A DNA stretch of 64,000 nucleotides from Sinonovacula constricta (Eukaryota; Mollusca; Bivalvia; Cardiida; Solecurtidae): positions 58,036,970 to 58,100,969 of the forward strand of contig CM017566.1 of the NCBI GenBank assembly GCA_007844125.1, read 5' to 3'. Of this stretch, positions 1 through 12,310 are shown piece after piece. Below the pieces are notes generated by a model that worked only from the letters and a program-made list of their open reading frames with translations, searched no databases and was not told where the DNA came from. The translations under genes were made by a program, and so were the position numbers. How positions within the stretch are numbered: the first letter of the stretch is position 1; each line of letters begins with the position of its first letter.

Positions 1-550
1 CACTGTGTGCGAGACTGTGTGTGCATACTTCACTATCAGTTTCCTACTGATCATGGACCCATACCCTGCTACATTCGATAAAAACTCAACTGAATTCTTG
101 TTTAATTCCTAACAACTACATGAAAAGGTAACCAGATATATTGCCAAAGACAATGCAACATATCATGTAGACTTATCTGACAGTGCCTCTTAAAGATGTC
201 TGACCTAGATCTATAATATTTAGCTTAAGCCACATTAAATTTCTTCTTAGCAGGTTAAGATTATCGTAGGAGAGAAACTTCCATGTACAATACCATGAGT
301 TACCGCGGTAACACATTCCATTGTCGCACTGTCATTTTTTCAAAGGAGATTTTCTTCTGTGAACTTTAATAAGCTTTGTGCAATTTTTAATTGTTTTCTA
401 ATACATTTTCGATAGTTTTAAATGTTTTAGTTTAGCCTTGCCAAATCAGACAAAATTATGCTATACGAACCATACAATAATATATTCATGGCCATTTACA
501 CAGTTAACCTACACATCTGATTAAAACAACTGTATATAATTATCATAAAT
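1..550. other. A/T-rich non-coding stretch
   Basis: No coding signal or recognisable repeat is visible. The one notable item is a perfect 14-bp palindrome, GTTACCGCGGTAAC, at 299-312, carrying two CpGs in otherwise CpG-poor DNA. The stretch ends at the target-site-like flank of the first SINE. Confidence 0.6.
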
Positions 551-777
551 GGGGCGCCTAGTGGCTGAGCGTTTAGAGTGAGTTCAAGTCCTGGTCGGGG
601 CGAGAACTTTCATGTTGGGAGGTTTTCCGGCTAACCTGCAGTGCGCCGATGGTTCTACTCAGACATAAGTTTGGGGTCTTCCTCCACCAATAATTAGCTG
701 GGCGTCGCCAATTTGACCATAAATGTGTCTGCGCAATGTAACAAAAAAACAACAAAATAAAACAATAATTATAAATG
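551..777 (+). mobile_element. tRNA-derived SINE, family A copy 1
   Basis: The head resembles a tRNA promoter: an A-box-like TGGCTGAGCG at 562-571 and a B-box-like GTTCAAGTCC at 582-591. They lie only about 10 nt apart because the copy lost the interval that copy 3 (47.5 kb) keeps. After the head comes the family body: GAGAACTTTCATG, GGTTTTCCGGCTAACCTGCA, then the core GGTTCTACTCAGACATAAG and CTTCCTCCACCAATAATTAG. It ends in an A-rich tail (ACAAAAAAACAACAAAATAA). A diverged target-site duplication is plausible, with AATTATCATAAAT before and AATTATAAAT after. The family resembles mollusc SINEs generally; the exact name cannot be checked here. Confidence 0.75.
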
Positions 778-795
778 TTAATAAACACACACTTT

Positions 796-820
796 TATAT
801 ATATATATATATATATATAT
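796..820. repeat. (TA)n microsatellite
   Basis: A perfect TA run abuts the 3' side of SINE copy 1 and the 5' edge of the 21-bp array, so SINE, microsatellite and minisatellite are stacked without spacing. Confidence 0.9.
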
Positions 821-1262
821 GTGGCTGTATATTAAAGTATGTGGCTGTATATAAACCATGTTGCTGTGTAAAATACCATGTGACTATAAAAAAAAAAGCT
901 ATATGGCTATGTAAAAATACAACATGTGGCTGTATATAAACCATGTGGCTGTATATAAACCATGTGGCTGTGTATAAAACCATGGACTGTATATAAAGCC
1001 ATGTGGCTATAAATAAAACCATGTGACTGTATAAAACCATGTGGCTATAATTAAAACCATGTGACTGTTTATAAAACCATGTGGCTATAAATAAAACCAC
1101 GAGACTGTATATAAAACCATGTGGCTATAATTAAAACCATGTGACTGTATATAAAAACCATGTGGCTATATATAAAGCCATAAGACTGTTTATAAAACCA
1201 TGTGGCCATAAATAAAACCATGTGACTATATATAAAGCCCTGTGGCTATCTTTAAAACAATT
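821..1262. repeat. Minisatellite, ~21-bp unit
   Basis: About 20 imperfect copies of AACCATGTGGCTGTATATAA, with length variants of 19-23 bp. Variation concentrates at the CTG/CTA step and in the A/T run. The unit has few stops on the minus strand, which yields a roughly 100-codon ORF of H/M/Y/F-rich repeats. I take this as a by-product of the repeat, not a gene. Confidence 0.9.
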
Positions 1263-3283
1263 TGGATGTAAATGAAATCAATCAGTTTGATATCAGGCAT
1301 AAACGATGTTGTTTACCTGTTATGCGATTTATTCTGAAATGATAGACATACTTGCTACCAAAGACACCAACTGAAGGATATTAGTAGATAGACAAAAGGT
1401 CTTTCTCTCAAATGGCCGAAAGGCACTTGACTAAGCTTCTGTTCAGTATTACTGTAAATAAATGTCCAAACCTTGATATCCACATTGACTGCTGCTTTGT
1501 CTCTTGTACATTTGCATTTTTTGTTTGTTTTTGTTAAATTCATACTTTTTGTCAGAAAGTGTTCAAAGGAAGGTACATGTAGATCTTTTTGATATTCTTT
1601 CTAAAATTAAAAAACAACAACAACAAAATATTGCTGCAAAATTAATTTCAAGAAAAGAATACTATCTCTACAACAACACTAATTTTGTCAATTGCTTGTG
1701 TTAATTAAACTTATTGTTCAAATGATCATGTTTTCATAATATTTTGAAATATTTGAGGACAGTCTTCCTTCCACGATTGTCTACTATAGGTTGAAATATT
1801 TTTTGTAAGCAGCAAATTTTTAAAGGTGACAACAAACGAAATTCTAATTTAAACTTAAAATTCTTCTTAGATTACACTACGCAGACCTAAGTCATAATGT
1901 ATGAATTTTTCATGATTTTCTTCTTGTATGCCTGAAATATGCTTGCCGAAGAATAACTATGCCTTCAACGTATCTCATAAAAACAGCAGTTACTTGTGCT
2001 TTTCCAAGACACAGACAAACTACAGAAAAGAATAATGGTTTCTTAGTAACCATGAACAAATCAGGAAGCCATAATAAAGTTTCTTGTTCATGAATGTTCT
2101 ATAATCACAGTGCTGTTTGGGCAGTTCATGTTTAATCCTGTAGGAAATTAAAGTTGTGCATTTAATGGTAAAAATTATTCCATGGTCAATCAAATGTTTG
2201 ATGCATTTGAAAGCAGATAAGTCTTTAGTGCAAAATACACCATTCTTAAAATATAGATTATGAATAAAGAAAATAGTTACAACAGATTCTCTACCATCTG
2301 ATAATAGGAACTATATTTTCTATATTATTTTAATTTTAATAAGGTCTAAAAAAAAAGTTCATCAACACCACACCCCTGTGGTCAGAATCTGAAAATCCCA
2401 AGTGGCCATTCTTTTCCAATGTGTGCATTGACTTGGACTGAGATGCAGTGATGGTATGTATGACCTCTGTACAGAGCAGGCAGTGAGGCCCCACATGGGA
2501 TGTTGCATATATTAAGGCCTAGTAGATCATGCAAAGTCAGTGGAACACTCGTTATAATAACAGTTTCGACCCTTTCTTCAAGTTACTGAATGATATTCCT
2601 GTGCGGCATCATTAATTTATAAATCTGCATTTCATGCATAACTACATTACACAATACAAGCACTTGAATTTCTAGTTTAAACAGATTACAATATGTTAAC
2701 ATTTGGAACATAGCTGGCACTTACTGACACATCTAGTTTCCTTCAACATACAAATATGTTTCTGTACTTGCACTTCTTATTCCCAAGCATGACGACTGAC
2801 CTCAAACAGTCATACAGGGTCAATATTTCTGAATCTAAGCTTTCTTATAATTCTGGACTCACAACATCACATGCTGCATCACTCAAAAATGGTAAATATT
2901 CACAATTTCCTTAAAAGAGTTTAAATGTCTATATTTATGACAATATATAATAAAGCAATATTCATATATAGTTAAAACTGAACAATTTTTATCGAAATCT
3001 TACATTCACTACTATTATATTTAATATCATAAACAGTTTATGTATATGAAAAAAAACACTACACCCTTTGATCTCAAAATATAAGAAATAAAATATGTAT
3101 TAAACTTAATCTTAAATGTGTATGGTAACAAATCTGTGTTACAACATGTTTGTTAAATGTAGTATAGGCCAATGTCTTAGATCTAATACATGTTTTTACA
3201 TCAAAAGTTACTTTTTACTCTAATTTTAAAACAAAAGGAATTAACTTTATATACATATTTTTAAAAGATGTAATTTTTATAAA
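1263..3283. other. A/T-rich non-coding stretch
   Basis: No array, transposon terminus or convincing ORF was seen. Short ORFs at 1355-1543 (minus) and 1504-1704 (plus) have low-complexity N/K/L composition and no domain I recognise. Confidence 0.5.
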
Positions 3284-3403
3284 ACATATAAAAAACAACA
3301 AACGATTAAAGAACTTTGAAAAACACATTAAAAAACAACAAATGATTAAAGAACTTTGAAAAACACATTAAAAAACAACAAATGATTAAAGAACTTTGAA
3401 AAA
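3284..3403. repeat. Three tandem copies of a 40-bp unit
   Basis: The unit contains ACAACAAATGATTAAAGAAC followed by TTTGAAAAACACATTAAAA. AAAAACAACA recurs at 3291, 3331 and 3371. Copies 2 and 3 are essentially identical and copy 1 has one C/T difference, which indicates a recent expansion. Confidence 0.9.
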
Positions 3404-4446
3404 TGCTGAATCTGCCATCTTCTTAAAGGTTAAAATTCTCATAAAACAATTAAAAAATGACAATAAAATATATGTTCATAAGTTATAGAATAGTTAAGGA
3501 ACTAGATACATTTAACTTGCAATGACTGTATTCTCATGAAAAGATTACTTTGGTTTCAACATGCAAACATGTGGATATAAAAAAATACTCAAAATAAAAA
3601 ATAGACCTTCATTATAAAAACAACTACAAAAAACAAAACTTGTCCACATGCTATAAAATAAAATATAGTAAGATAAACTCAGCTTGTTATAATTGTTTTT
3701 ACATGAAAAGACAATTTTCACCTGATCAGGTAGGAATCTGGGAACAACTACATATCCGTAAAGGGAAGAAATCTGTAAATTTTCATAAAAGTAACAAAAT
3801 ATGGACATGCTATAAATTAACATGTTATATTTAGCTTGTCATAATTACTCTCAATGGAAAAGTTCATTTGATCATGAGAAAATATGGACTTGACAGTTTT
3901 CTTAATTAATATACCCTTGAGGGGATTGTGCACATATTATTAAGCATAAATATGCATGACAGATTTAAGTTACATGACACTATATGTGGCCCTATGGGGT
4001 GATAACATTCTGTCATTCAGTTAGTAAGCTTGATTAATAAGAAGTTTGAAGGAATGGAAGTTCAAGGCTTTACTTTTTATCCTGCTTTCACGAGTAAATG
4101 TGCAGAATAAAGCCTTGCCGGATAAACTTAGTGATATCCAGACAATAGGTCACGTGACCAAACCACGCGTATGAATACACTGTTTACATTAGTTATGTTC
4201 ACATGCTGTTAATGAAACGTGTAATTAATGCTTTTTCGCTGATTAATGTAATCATTCATGGAATTTTTTTAACATAATATATATGTTGTCATGGAGATTA
4301 AAAATATAAAAAAAATTTAGGGGAGCTTCATGTCTGAATAAATAAGGAGTAAAGCGGCTATTGTTTTTCTGCTATTTTTTCTTCAATATTCCTCGTTTGT
4401 TTACAGATTTCCTATTTTTATTTTTTTTTTTTTCATATAAAAGATA
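3404..4446. other. A/T-rich non-coding stretch with a CACGTG palindrome
   Basis: No gene is seen. It contains the E-box palindrome at 4148-4159 (listed separately) and an octamer-like TAAATATGCATGAC near 3948. The T-rich run at 4420-4435 immediately precedes the fold-back element. Confidence 0.45.
4148..4159. promoter_or_regulatory. E-box palindrome GGTCACGTGACC
   Basis: A perfect 12-bp palindrome around CACGTG. Known preferences of the bHLH-zip factors USF, MITF and TFEB include GTCACGTGAC. Two more CpGs follow within 15 bp (CCACGCG). That it is a binding site is inference; only the palindrome is seen directly. Confidence 0.3.
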
Positions 4447-4461
4447 AAAGCAGGATAAATC

Positions 4462-4600
4462 GAATACATGGTTGGTGCCGAGAATAAGAAAGTTTATCTG
4501 GTTCGCTACGAAGCGTATCTTGGCTCGCTAAAGGCCGCCAAGATATTCGATTCTCGCTCACCAGATAAACTTTCTCATTCTCGGCACCAACCTTGTATTC
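4462..4600. mobile_element. Fold-back (MITE-like) element, near-perfect long hairpin
   Basis: Left arm 4462-4524 and right arm 4537-4600 are inverted copies around a 12-nt loop (4525-4536). The outer 41 bp pair almost without mismatch, with GGTTGGTGCCGAGAA facing TTCTCGGCACCAACC. The inner TATCTTGGC/GCCAAGATA also pairs, with one bulged region between. Weaker pairing seems to extend to about 4447-4617. The element is richer in CpG than its surroundings. It has no coding capacity. No clear target-site duplication was found. Confidence 0.75.
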
Positions 4601-4617
4601 TCTATCTCCACTGATTT

Positions 4618-4924
4618 TTATTTGTTTAAAAAGTAGTTTCAATGTAAACAATTGTTCCATGTGACATTTAAATTTCTGTATAATTATTCTTCATTCAGAA
4701 AAACTGTACCTCTGATCTTTTGTCTTATTTACCAGTAATCTCTGATGACCAGGCCTGGTAGCACTAGAGATTGAACAGTGATCTTAGTTTACATCCCAGA
4801 CTGGACATAATTAAAATGTGATAGTTATAACTCCCTTATTTATCATAGCTGTGACATACACAAGTTGTAAAAATACCTTTACATTATATATGATCAACAA
4901 ATAAGTGTACTCAGCTTCCAAACT
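4618..4924. other. A/T-rich non-coding stretch
   Basis: Nothing identifiable between the fold-back element and the hairpin-headed dispersed repeat. Confidence 0.4.
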
Positions 4925-5025
4925 CAATGTCAGAGGTTGCATGCCTTTCAGATGACAGCAACCTCTCCACTAAAAAGGAATATTGTTCATGGGCTTGACA
5001 AATGTGATCTCAACTGTCTACTAGT
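4925..5025 (+). mobile_element. Hairpin-headed dispersed repeat, copy 1
   Basis: The head pairs AGAGGTTGC (4932-4940) with GCAACCTCT (4958-4966), a perfect 9-bp stem. The body contains GGGCTTGACAAATGTGATCT. Related copies lie at about 32810-32880 and 41590-41690, and the last adjoins a tandem array of the same head. It has no coding capacity. The class is unknown to me. Confidence 0.6.
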
Positions 5026-6463
5026 TATTATATCTAAATAACTGTAAAACTGATGGCAGGATGAAAAAGTTAACTAGCATGTTGTCAGATTACAAAAACT
5101 AAAACAAGTTTTATCTTTAAAAAAAAAGCAACACTATTTCATAATAAATATCAAGCATTATACATGTATATTGGTACTAATTAAAGTAATCATATTTAAG
5201 ATTATTTGAATTGGCACTAGAAATATAAATTACCTTTCAGATAAATTAATTGGATTGGAATAACAGAAAAACAACAACTTGCTACATTTATAGCCTCAGT
5301 CAATAAAACCTTCTGAAAATACTGAGCTAATGTTTTTTCAAAAGTTCTAAAATAATTTTCTAGGGTCAAAGGGAAATAACTCTGTAAGCCTACATATTTC
5401 TTGTCATTACCAATACACTGTAAACTGTTTATTGATGAAGCATGTATGTTTTTATTAGCTATAAACAGAAAATAAATGACAGACAGATAGATAAAGTATT
5501 AGGAAAGTAACCTTTTATGCTTCCTCTTTTACATGTAATACATTGTAATGTCCCTTTACTGACCCCTCTCCTACATTTGATATTTATGTACTTGTCTTTT
5601 TTATTCCTGTTTTCCTTTATTTGTTTGTAATTCTTTGGAGACTAGTATGTGGTAATTTGTTTGACTCTATTAAATGTTGTCTTCCACTATTTAACTTGGG
5701 GTGGCATGAAATAAAAAAAGGGAATTAAAATTATTCTTTTTTTATTTCCATTCTCGATATAATACACATCTACATCAAATAACTTGTTTAAAAACCATCA
5801 AATTTTCTAATAATACAAATGATTATATATGGCAAGTACCAATTAAAGCCAAAAAGTATAATGTCAATATTATCATACCATTAATTAAGCATCAACCCTA
5901 AAAAAGTACTTGTGAACATCAATTTTGCTACCCATTGGCGGCAATGCAATCAAGTTCACCTTTTAAATATCATAAGTGACAATTTCAAACGTCAGACAGG
6001 TTATAATTTACGATATAATAAACCAGATTTATTTGTCATATAAAATAATTATCTAGCAACATTAATAAGTACTTACAGCCATAAATTTTAAGTCGTATTC
6101 GCTGCTGCAACGACAATTTGTAGAAAACTGCAGCACCATTAGATAATTTAGCTCTGCTGCTATACTTTCTGCATTAATGGTTGCTCAGAACTCTTGGAAA
6201 CTTTTTTCTCCTACCTTCACCCGTCTGCTTGAACAAGACACATAAAACAGTATCTTAAATGTTTATATCCGTTGGAGATAATTAAATTGAGATTTCGTAT
6301 CTAAATGTTCATTTTTACCCCCATTTATAAATGCACCCAATGAAGTGGATTGGCTCTGCATCATAGACTGCATCAGGAAATGTGAACCACTCAAATCATC
6401 AGTACAAGAAAAATGGTAGATAGACAAGTTTTGGCAGAAATCTCATGGATTATTTTTACCTTG
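5026..6463. other. A/T-rich non-coding stretch
   Basis: No gene seen. A short CAAAGGGAAATAACTCTG at about 5368 resembles the GGGCATAACT dispersed module and is probably a decayed fragment. Confidence 0.45.
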
Positions 6464-6535
6464 TTTATGATCGAGGTTAATAGTTTACTTAAATGATGTT
6501 TTATGATCGAGGTTAATAGTTTACTTAAATGATGT
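6464..6535. repeat. Tandem duplication, 36-bp unit
   Basis: Two adjacent, practically identical copies of a segment starting TTTATGATCGAGGTTAATAG, at 6464 and 6500. This is a recent simple duplication. Confidence 0.9.
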
Positions 6536-6666
6536 AATTATAATGTCTTCATTTATTGACAATAAAACAGCCATATACTTATTGTGGAAAAGGAATAATA
6601 CTAAAACTGATTTCTAGTCAAATTGTTTAAGAAGTTGTTAAGTCTAAGTTGTGATAAACTTTAAAA

Positions 6667-6697
6667 TATTATATATTATATATTATATATTATATTA
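6667..6697. repeat. Short TATTATATAT microsatellite
   Basis: About three copies of a 10-bp A/T unit, followed by A/T-rich DNA before the 62-bp array. Confidence 0.8.
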
Positions 6698-6829
6698 AAC
6701 TATTCAGCTATTTACATATTTTTAATCTAAGAGGACTCATCATATTTTTTTTATTGTTTGCTACTTGCTTTTCTAAATCAAACCCTTTATCAGTGATAAG
6801 GAAACAGTATGAGCTGGAAGCATGTATGC

Positions 6830-8170
6830 TGTGTAAAGGGAGGCTACTATTTACATTCTAAATGTTCCCTCTGGTAAAACCATTGAGGCTTATGTATGAC
6901 CTTTTAAAACCATGTGGGGATAAGGTCACCCCTTGAAAAAAACATTAAGGGCTAATGTATGCCTTTCCAAAACTCAAGAACTTAAATGTATCCCCTTGTA
7001 AAACCATTGGGGGCTAATATATGCCTTTACAAAAATTATGGACTTAAATGTTTGTCCTTGTAAAATCAGTTAGAGCTAATATATGCCTTTACAAAGCCCA
7101 TGGACTTAAATGTATGTCCTTGTAAAATCAGTTAGAGCTAATAAATGCCTTTACAAAACCCTTGGACTTAAATGTATCCCCTTGTAAAATCCTTTAAAGC
7201 TAATATATGCCTTTACAAAGCCCTTGGACTTAAATGTATGTCCTTGTTAAATCAGTTAGAGCTAATATATGCCTTTACAAAGCCCATGGACTTAAATGTG
7301 TGCCCTTGTAAAATCATTGAGGGCTAATATATGCCTTTACAAAGCCCATGGACTTAAATGTATCCCCTTGTAAAATCAGTTAGAGCTAATATATGCCTTT
7401 ACAAAGCCCTTGGACTTAAATGTATGTCCTTGTAAAATCAGTTAGAGCTAACATATGCCTTTACAAAGCCCATGGACTTAAATGTATGCCCTTGTAAAAC
7501 CATTGGGGGCTAATATATGCCTTTACAAAGAGCTTGGACTTAAATGTATGTTCTTGTAAAATCAGTTAGAGCTAATATATGCCTTTACAAAGCCCTTGGA
7601 CTTAAATGTATCCCCTTGTAAAATCATTTAGAGCTAATATATGCCTTTACAAAGCCCATGGACTTAAATGTATGCCCTTGTAAAACCATTGGGGGCTAAT
7701 ATATGCCTTTACAAAGCCCATGGACTTAAATGTATGTCCTTGTAAAATCAGTTAGAGCTAATATATGCCTTTACAAAACCCTTGGACTTAAATGTATCCC
7801 CTTGTAAAATCATTTAAAGCTAATATATGTCTTTACAAAACCCTTGGACTTAAATGTATCACCTTGTAAAATCATTTAGAGCTAATATATGCCAATACAA
7901 AAATCATGGACTTAAATGTATATCCTTGTAAAATCTTTGGGAGCTAATATATGCCTTTACAAAACCCTTGGACTTAAATGTATGCCCTTGTAAAATCAGT
8001 TAGAGCTACTATATGCCTTTACAAAACCCTTCGACTTAAATGTATGCCCTTGTAAAATCATTGAGGGCTAATATATGCCTTTACAAAACCCTTGGACTTA
8101 AATGTATGCCCTTGTTATACCACTGGCGATTATGTTGTCCCTTGCAAAACCAACGGGCTTAAATGTTTTC
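6830..8170. repeat. Minisatellite, 62-bp unit, ~21 copies
   Basis: GACTTAAATG recurs at 7041, 7103 and 7165, giving a 62-bp period. The unit runs GACTTAAATGTATGYCCTTG, TAAAATCAGTTAGAGCTAAT, ATATGCCTTTACAAAGCCC. Two subtypes interleave: one with CAGTTAGAGC and one with CATTGGGGGC. Edge units at 6830-7000 and 8120-8170 are the most diverged, as expected when homogenisation is strongest in the array centre. No ORF spans it, since 62 is not a multiple of 3. Confidence 0.95.
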
Positions 8171-11100
8171 CCATGTAAAACTAGAATAGTAATTTAATGG
8201 CTAACAAAAAAAATCACCACTTCCCTGTTCATAAATCTCTGAAATCAAAGTCTGAAATATTGTTAAAAGGGGCAATAACTCCCAAACTTTCATCTGATCA
8301 TAACAAAAAAAGGTGCCCAAGGTACTTATGACAATTGTGAAGTTTGATCAAAGATGAACCCCCCAGACAGATGTACAACCTGACTAGAGTATACACCTAT
8401 ACTTCTTTGTCATTACTGGGAGCTATTTTTTGCTGTTTTACTAGGTTTTAAGATCATGCTATTTTATGATAACTTTGCTAGACATAAATGCCTTCTATTT
8501 AGAATTTCATAGAGAATAAAGAAACTCCTGGGAAACTATGTTCTCTTGCCAAAACCCGTATTTGGAAAATGAGAACGACGAAATGAGATGTTGTAAGTAT
8601 GAAAATTAAATGTTTTAAACCCTCTTGACAACAGTTATAGTACACTACTAACAGAGTTATCATTGCTGTCTACTACATTGAGCTGATTATGCATGTGGTG
8701 AGTCTGCATCAAAACCAGTGTCAATGTGAATGTTTTAAATATAAAACATCAAACCATTTTGTAAAACATTTCTAATACTCGTTAAAATGAAGGGATATTG
8801 ATATTGATATTAATGTAACGTTTGTCCACCCAGGTGATGCAAAATCAGTAACTTGGTAAATTTGCTTAGAATGCCACCTTTTCACCAAAGTAAATATCAA
8901 AACAGGCATTTCCCAAAATGTCCTGTTTTGATCAATACTTGCCTTGTGTTTTCTTTTCTGCATTACAAGTGCAGAATTTTTTCAAGCCATAAACAGGTTG
9001 CATAGAAAATCCATAAAAGTTACATAAAAAATATATACCAGTAAAAGTTGCATAAAAAATAACATAATTACACCAAAATTTTGTTCGGCTGCCATTCAGT
9101 TGCATGTAACATTGGTAAAAACCTGAGACCTTTATATGGTTCAATTCAAATATAATATTATATAGTTGAGACTGAATGGTTATCAGTTAATCAGTTAACT
9201 TCTTTCAAACTAGGTTAATAGGTGCTTTTTTCACTTTACTGTCAGGGACTATATATGGAATCACTACACATTTTCTAAATCTGCTCACCTTAGCACTAAT
9301 CTGCTAAAGGTGTTAGCATTTGACGTCTAGGTTAAACGGCTCAGAAAATAGTCCATTGTTGCAATGTTAGTCTCTCCCAACATAGAAAGATATATTGCAT
9401 TTTTAAGTTTTCAAATGAGAAAACAATGAAACGGTATTCTACTGGGCATAACACTTTACCAGACTGTACAAGCACGGAGTAATTTTCAAACATTTTTATA
9501 AATGTGTGTTAAAACGACCGAGACATCTTTTTCATTTTTGTGTACATACAACCACATAGTTAACAAAACTAAGCTATATATGTAGTGTAGTCTCCCAGTG
9601 TAGTCTCCCAGTATAAGTGTTTAAGGTCCTTATTCTCTCCTTCATTTGTTCACTGTTATTCATACCATCAAAGAAATAGGGCCTTTACTACTAATACTAC
9701 AACATTTTGCAAGGGTATGCAATGATAGTCTCTCAAAACCTGTAAAACTCAACTGGCATCAAAGATAATGACGGTATATCAGTAGATGTACATTTTTAAT
9801 TGTACTTATCATAATACAGAGGTGATACTGGTTAGGTTAAATGGTCAAATATTTGATATGGTATTAACTGGATGTTACTAATTTCATAACATTGGCCACC
9901 CCTTATTTATGAAAAACTGAGTTCTTGTTTTGTTTTGTCAAATATGATGTAAGCTGAATTATTATTATTCCTTAACCAATGACCATTTTTATGGCATTTT
10001 CATATGATTTTTATTTACAGCATTCATCATCTTTATCATTTATACAGAAAAATGTGCTGTTTAAATTTAAGATGAATAGTAAAGATGAAAAATTAGAAAT
10101 AAACCTTCCTTAGAGTGCTCATTTTTTTAAACATTTGTATCTTATTTACTCCCTTTCTTATAATACTTTATGGGTGTAAATAGCATTTTCAAACTGTTAA
10201 TAATATTTTTGTTCAAACTACTTTTTCTACAAAAGAGCTGTTGTTTGCTTTAAGTCATTTATATCAATTGGTAAAAAGAATATATGTCTATAAATCCCAC
10301 AGCAGAATGGCTTTTGCAAATTTCATATAAAAAGCGTCCCAAAAATACAAAAGTACGTAATTCAAAATTAAGAAAGTACTTGTAAATTGATCTCCTAAGC
10401 ACAAAGTAGCATAATACCTTTTTTTCAACAAAAAAAAAGATTGAGCTTTTATAATATTTTCATATGAAGATATCGTTGTAATTGTAGCTTAACTTCTATT
10501 TCTACATTCATTTTTTTATTGATTTCAATTTTAGATAAGAAAGCTTGCTGCACTGTGTTGGTTTCTTCCATAATTGAATGTAAAGATGTCTTAAAACTAA
10601 TGACTATATGATGACCTTGTTAAAATCACAACATTTCAGACTGAGCCAGTGAGGTTCTCACTCGAGTGACTCCATAAATTATTATTTCATAATAATGCTT
10701 TTTTATTATAATAATATAGATAAACTTAGTAAATGTTTAATCAGAAAAAAATATATTGGTGATTTTTATTATATCAGCAGCAATAATGGTAGCTAGTAAA
10801 ACAGTATTCTATAAACAATTATAGAAAATTTATAAAAAGGAATAAATAGATATCGATAACTCTTACAGCAACTGATATGACAATTGTTGATATTTTTTGT
10901 AAAAACATATAGGTAAAAATTTCCCATGAAGACCAATTTTGCAAAAATAAAAAAATAAAAACAATCTACTAAGAATAATAAAATTATGAAGTTTATACTA
11001 AAATATCAAAATGATTATGATATTTTCTATTAGAATTAACAGCAACTTTATATTATAATTACATCATCTTTTTTAATAAATGTATATCAACTTTATATTA

Positions 11101-11640
11101 CTATTCATATCATCTTTATATTACAGTTACTGTATTAATTTACATTGAAATCTGACTACAAGTAAGAAAAGTTGAGAAGACTTACCCCTGGTATTCCCTG
11201 TATACATCATAATCCCGCATGTTTAACATTTATTTCTTCTAATTTAATATTATTATCTAAATAAACAATGTCTACATAAACAATATATAAATACACAATC
11301 AAAACATCCCCTCCACTAGGAAATGATATTTATTTTGTTTAACACATTTTTCCATGCATCATTTAAAAATAACACAGATATACTGCCCATGTATAAACTT
11401 TGATTTTTATTGTTTTTGGATAAATATATCTCATCATCTCTTCCACATACTCTGGTATTCATTTTCATTCAAAGTCCAAAAAATAAAATAAAAAATGCTT
11501 TCATCAGGTAAACACAAACCAAAAGTTTTTCCAAAATGTCATAAAACTTATACTGCTTATTACACAAAACTCAACACAGAAATAACCTCATGATAAATGA
11601 TAAAAAACATAATGAAGACCATAAGACCATATGTGAAAGA
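8171..11640. other. A/T-rich non-coding stretch
   Basis: No gene recognised. About 8260-8380 holds a decayed GGGGCAATAACTCC dispersed-module fragment. TAGTCTCCCAGTGTAGTCTC at about 9587 is a small 14-bp duplication. A perfect 12-bp palindrome TCACTCGAGTGA sits at 10658-10669. Short minus-strand ORFs at 8772-9144 have no recognisable domain. Confidence 0.45.
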
Positions 11641-12310
11641 AACAATCACAGAAGTTGGGGGCGAAACCTTGTCAATGTTGTCCCCTCCTATCTGATAGCA
11701 GGACAATAGTTCTCAACCATTGACACAAGAATAAGCAAGCACTCATTGGTTAACTATGAGACAAGAGATCATGACCAGCCTTTCACTTGTTGGACATGAA
11801 TAAATCATAGGAATAAACTATATAGTCACAGTCCCTCCCTCCTATTTCTTCCTACATAATATTGTTCTTCTTAACCACTTACAACCACCGAAGTGTTTTT
11901 GCTTTTTGGCTCTTCCCCTCTATCCACAACATATCTCTTTCTTATATGCCTAAATCTATATTTCCATCTGAAACAATAGCAGTCTCTCTCTCTCTCTCTC
12001 CCCCCTCTCTTTTCCTCTCTGTCTCCCTCTGTTTTCATTTCTCTCACTCTCTCTCCAGTTCCTCTTTATCAATGTGAAGAAAGTTTTATGCTTTTTAATT
12101 TCTTCTCTGTAATTTTTGTCTTTTTCATAACAAGTAATTCTTTCACTTATTATCTCTCTTTTTTCTTATCATTGTCTAACTTTTGTAATTTCTGTTACTT
12201 AAAATCTCTTTTTTTGATATCACCTTCTTCTCATTTTTTAATCTTCCTTCCTCCATGATCTGCTCTTGTCTTTCTCTCAACCTACTATCCTCTCCTCTTC
12301 ACCCATCCTC
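11641..12310. other. Pyrimidine-rich region with (CT)n
   Basis: From about 11820 to 12310 the plus strand is strongly C/T-biased, with an uninterrupted (CT)n run at about 11982-12000 continuing into CCCCCCTCTC and TCTCTCACTCTCTC. The S/L/F-rich ORF at 11862-12077 follows from this composition. Such tracts can adopt non-B structure; no gene is implied. Confidence 0.8.

Noticed and set aside
11862..12077. S/L/F-rich ORF as a secreted peptide
   Set aside because: It lies wholly in a C/T-rich tract with (CT)n; its composition explains the open frame.
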